A stretch of DNA of 6,460 bases from an uncultured Desulfobacterium sp. (GTDB lineage Bacteria; Desulfobacterota; Desulfobacteria; Desulfobacterales; Desulfobacteraceae), in assembly GCA_937124525.1 (NCBI GenBank), contig CAKZLA010000206.1, forward strand, positions 1 through 6,460. The letters run 5' to 3'. This document shows positions 5,497-6,460 of the stretch, piece by piece. A program made the position numbers and the translations under genes. The notes under the pieces were generated by a model. It saw only the letters and a list, made by a program, of their open reading frames with translations, did no database searches and was not told where the DNA came from. Within the stretch, counting starts at the first letter, position 1; every line of letters starts with the position of its first letter.

Positions 5497-6460
5497 AGTA
5501 TCAATATTAAGAAATGAAGATCTATCCTCCGGAAAAAAATGGGCATTGTCCTGTGAGAAGAAAAATATTGATTATGAGATTATTGACCTGACCGCTTCAA
5601 ATTGGCTTGAAAAAATTTTTGACAGTAAATCGGACTTTTATCTTTTGAAACCCCCTGGAATGCTTGGACATTATAAAGACCTTTATGATGAAAGACTATA
5701 CATTTTAAGTAAGGTTCTTGGGCTGAAAACATTCCCCTCATATAAAGAATGTTATATTTATGAAAATAAACGGCTACTGAGTTATTACCTGGAAGCTCAA
5801 AATATATCACATCCAAAAACGCGGGTATTTTATAGTAAGGAAGAAGCCAACGACTATATAGAAAATTCTATTATGCCGATTGTTGCCAAAACCTCTATCG
5901 GTGCATCAGGTTCCGGGGTTCAAATACTCAAGGACAAAAATCAGACGAAGAAATATATTAAAACAGCATTTTCAGCCAAAGGAGTCAAAAGAAGATTTGG
6001 TCCCAACAGGGTGGTTGGTACGCCTAAAAAGTGGGCAGCCAAAGCCTTGAAGAGCCCATCTTATTTTTTTAATAAACTCAAAGAGTATTTTTCTATATAC
6101 AGTCATGGTGAAAGAGATCTTGTTATTTTCCAAGAGTATACACCTCATGATTTCGAGTGGCGAGCGGTAAAAATTGGTAATTCCTATTTTGCTCACAAAA
6201 AAATTAAATATAAGGGGAAAGCCAGTGGAAGTAAAGGCATTGATTATGTATCTCCACCCTTGGATCTTATGGATTTTGTAAAGAATTTGTGTGATATAAA
6301 CGGATTTTCTTGTATGGCTGTTGATCTTTTTGAAGATGGTAATGGCGGGTATCTTGTAAATGAATTACAAACTATTTTCGGCCATGTTCAGGAGCATATC
6401 ATGGAAATAGATGACACCCCGGGTCGTTATATCCATCAAAACAACAAATGGATATTTGAG
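5483..6460 (+). CDS. ATP-grasp ligase-like protein (partial, 3' end beyond the window)
   Basis: An open frame of 326 codons from ATG 5483 runs off the window end without a stop. The order of elements fits the ATP-grasp superfamily (RimK/carboxylate-amine ligase type), which activates a carboxylate as acyl-phosphate and joins it to an amine. A pre-ATP-grasp region occupies about 1-95. The glycine-rich loop, KTSIGASGSGVQIL, is at 136-149 (K136 the likely ATP lysine). FQEYTPHDFEWRAVKIGN at 216-233 has the adenine-side E218 and the E225-x-R227 strand. The metal-binding end, DLFEDGNGGYLVNELQTIFG, is at 281-300, with D281, N293 and E294. Between about 165 and 212 lies a basic insertion absent from minimal ATP-grasp enzymes. 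No signal peptide is present, so it acts in the cytoplasm. Overlap with the asparagine-synthase-like gene suggests that the two work in one pathway. The product could be a peptide-like bond on a sugar or amino acid; the sequence does not say which. Confidence 0.82.
   Translation, partial: MSRLKVSILRNEDLSSGKKWALSCEKKNIDYEIIDLTASNWLEKIFDSKSDFYLLKPPGMLGHYKDLYDERLYILSKVLGLKTFPSYKECYIYENKRLLSYYLEAQNISHPKTRVFYSKEEANDYIENSIMPIVAKTSIGASGSGVQILKDKNQTKKYIKTAFSAKGVKRRFGPNRVVGTPKKWAAKALKSPSYFFNKLKEYFSIYSHGERDLVIFQEYTPHDFEWRAVKIGNSYFAHKKIKYKGKASGSKGIDYVSPPLDLMDFVKNLCDINGFSCMAVDLFEDGNGGYLVNELQTIFGHVQEHIMEIDDTPGRYIHQNNKWIFE

Noticed and set aside
5580..6196. Reverse-strand reading frames of 78 and 74 codons near the right end
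   Set aside because: The forward strand is continuously open as an ATP-grasp gene with recognisable motifs; the antisense frames show nothing familiar.
1..6460. CRISPR array, tRNA or rRNA genes
   Set aside because: No regularly spaced repeats, cloverleaf-like segments or ribosomal RNA sequence were noticed on either strand.

Overview
The window looks like bacterial, probably proteobacterial, DNA cut out of a surface-polysaccharide (capsule/O-antigen/exopolysaccharide type) gene cluster. All supported genes are on the + strand. The taxonomic hint comes only from the first ~500 bases, where the hisB fragment resembles beta/gammaproteobacterial imidazoleglycerol-phosphate dehydratases. The rest is visibly more AT-rich, as is common in horizontally exchanged polysaccharide islands.

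Layout. 1-98: the last codons of an unidentified upstream gene run directly into a strong rho-independent terminator. 99-193: intergenic region with a possible -10 box and a good ribosome binding site. 194-~505: first half of hisB, broken off in mid-gene and running into unrelated AT-rich DNA. 544-1089: a hexapeptide-repeat (left-handed beta-helix) O-acyltransferase that has no ATG start near the junction. 1086-1374: the N-terminal part of a GT4-type glycosyltransferase, inactivated by a one-base frameshift and then truncated. 1386-1454: a short remnant of the C-terminus of a second hexapeptide acyltransferase. 1461-2627: an intact GT4-type glycosyltransferase. 2628-3767: a CapA-like (PGA_cap) metallophosphatase-fold protein. 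3769-5496: an asparagine-synthase-like protein without the glutaminase cysteine. 5483-6460: an ATP-grasp ligase-like protein running off the window.

How the parts fit. The left half (about 500-1460) is a mosaic scar: a housekeeping gene cut in two, then two successive 'acyltransferase tail followed by glycosyltransferase start' units, the internal parts of which have decayed. The right half is an intact, tightly packed cassette: spacings of 0 nt, 1 nt and a 14-nt overlap indicate one translationally coupled transcript. CapA-like, asparagine-synthase-like and ATP-grasp proteins together suggest ATP-dependent amide-bond chemistry (amino-acid or amide decoration) tied to a polysaccharide or surface polymer. 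That is inference; no substrate can be read from the sequence.

The hisB junction could also be an assembly chimera. That possibility must be excluded before it is read as biology.
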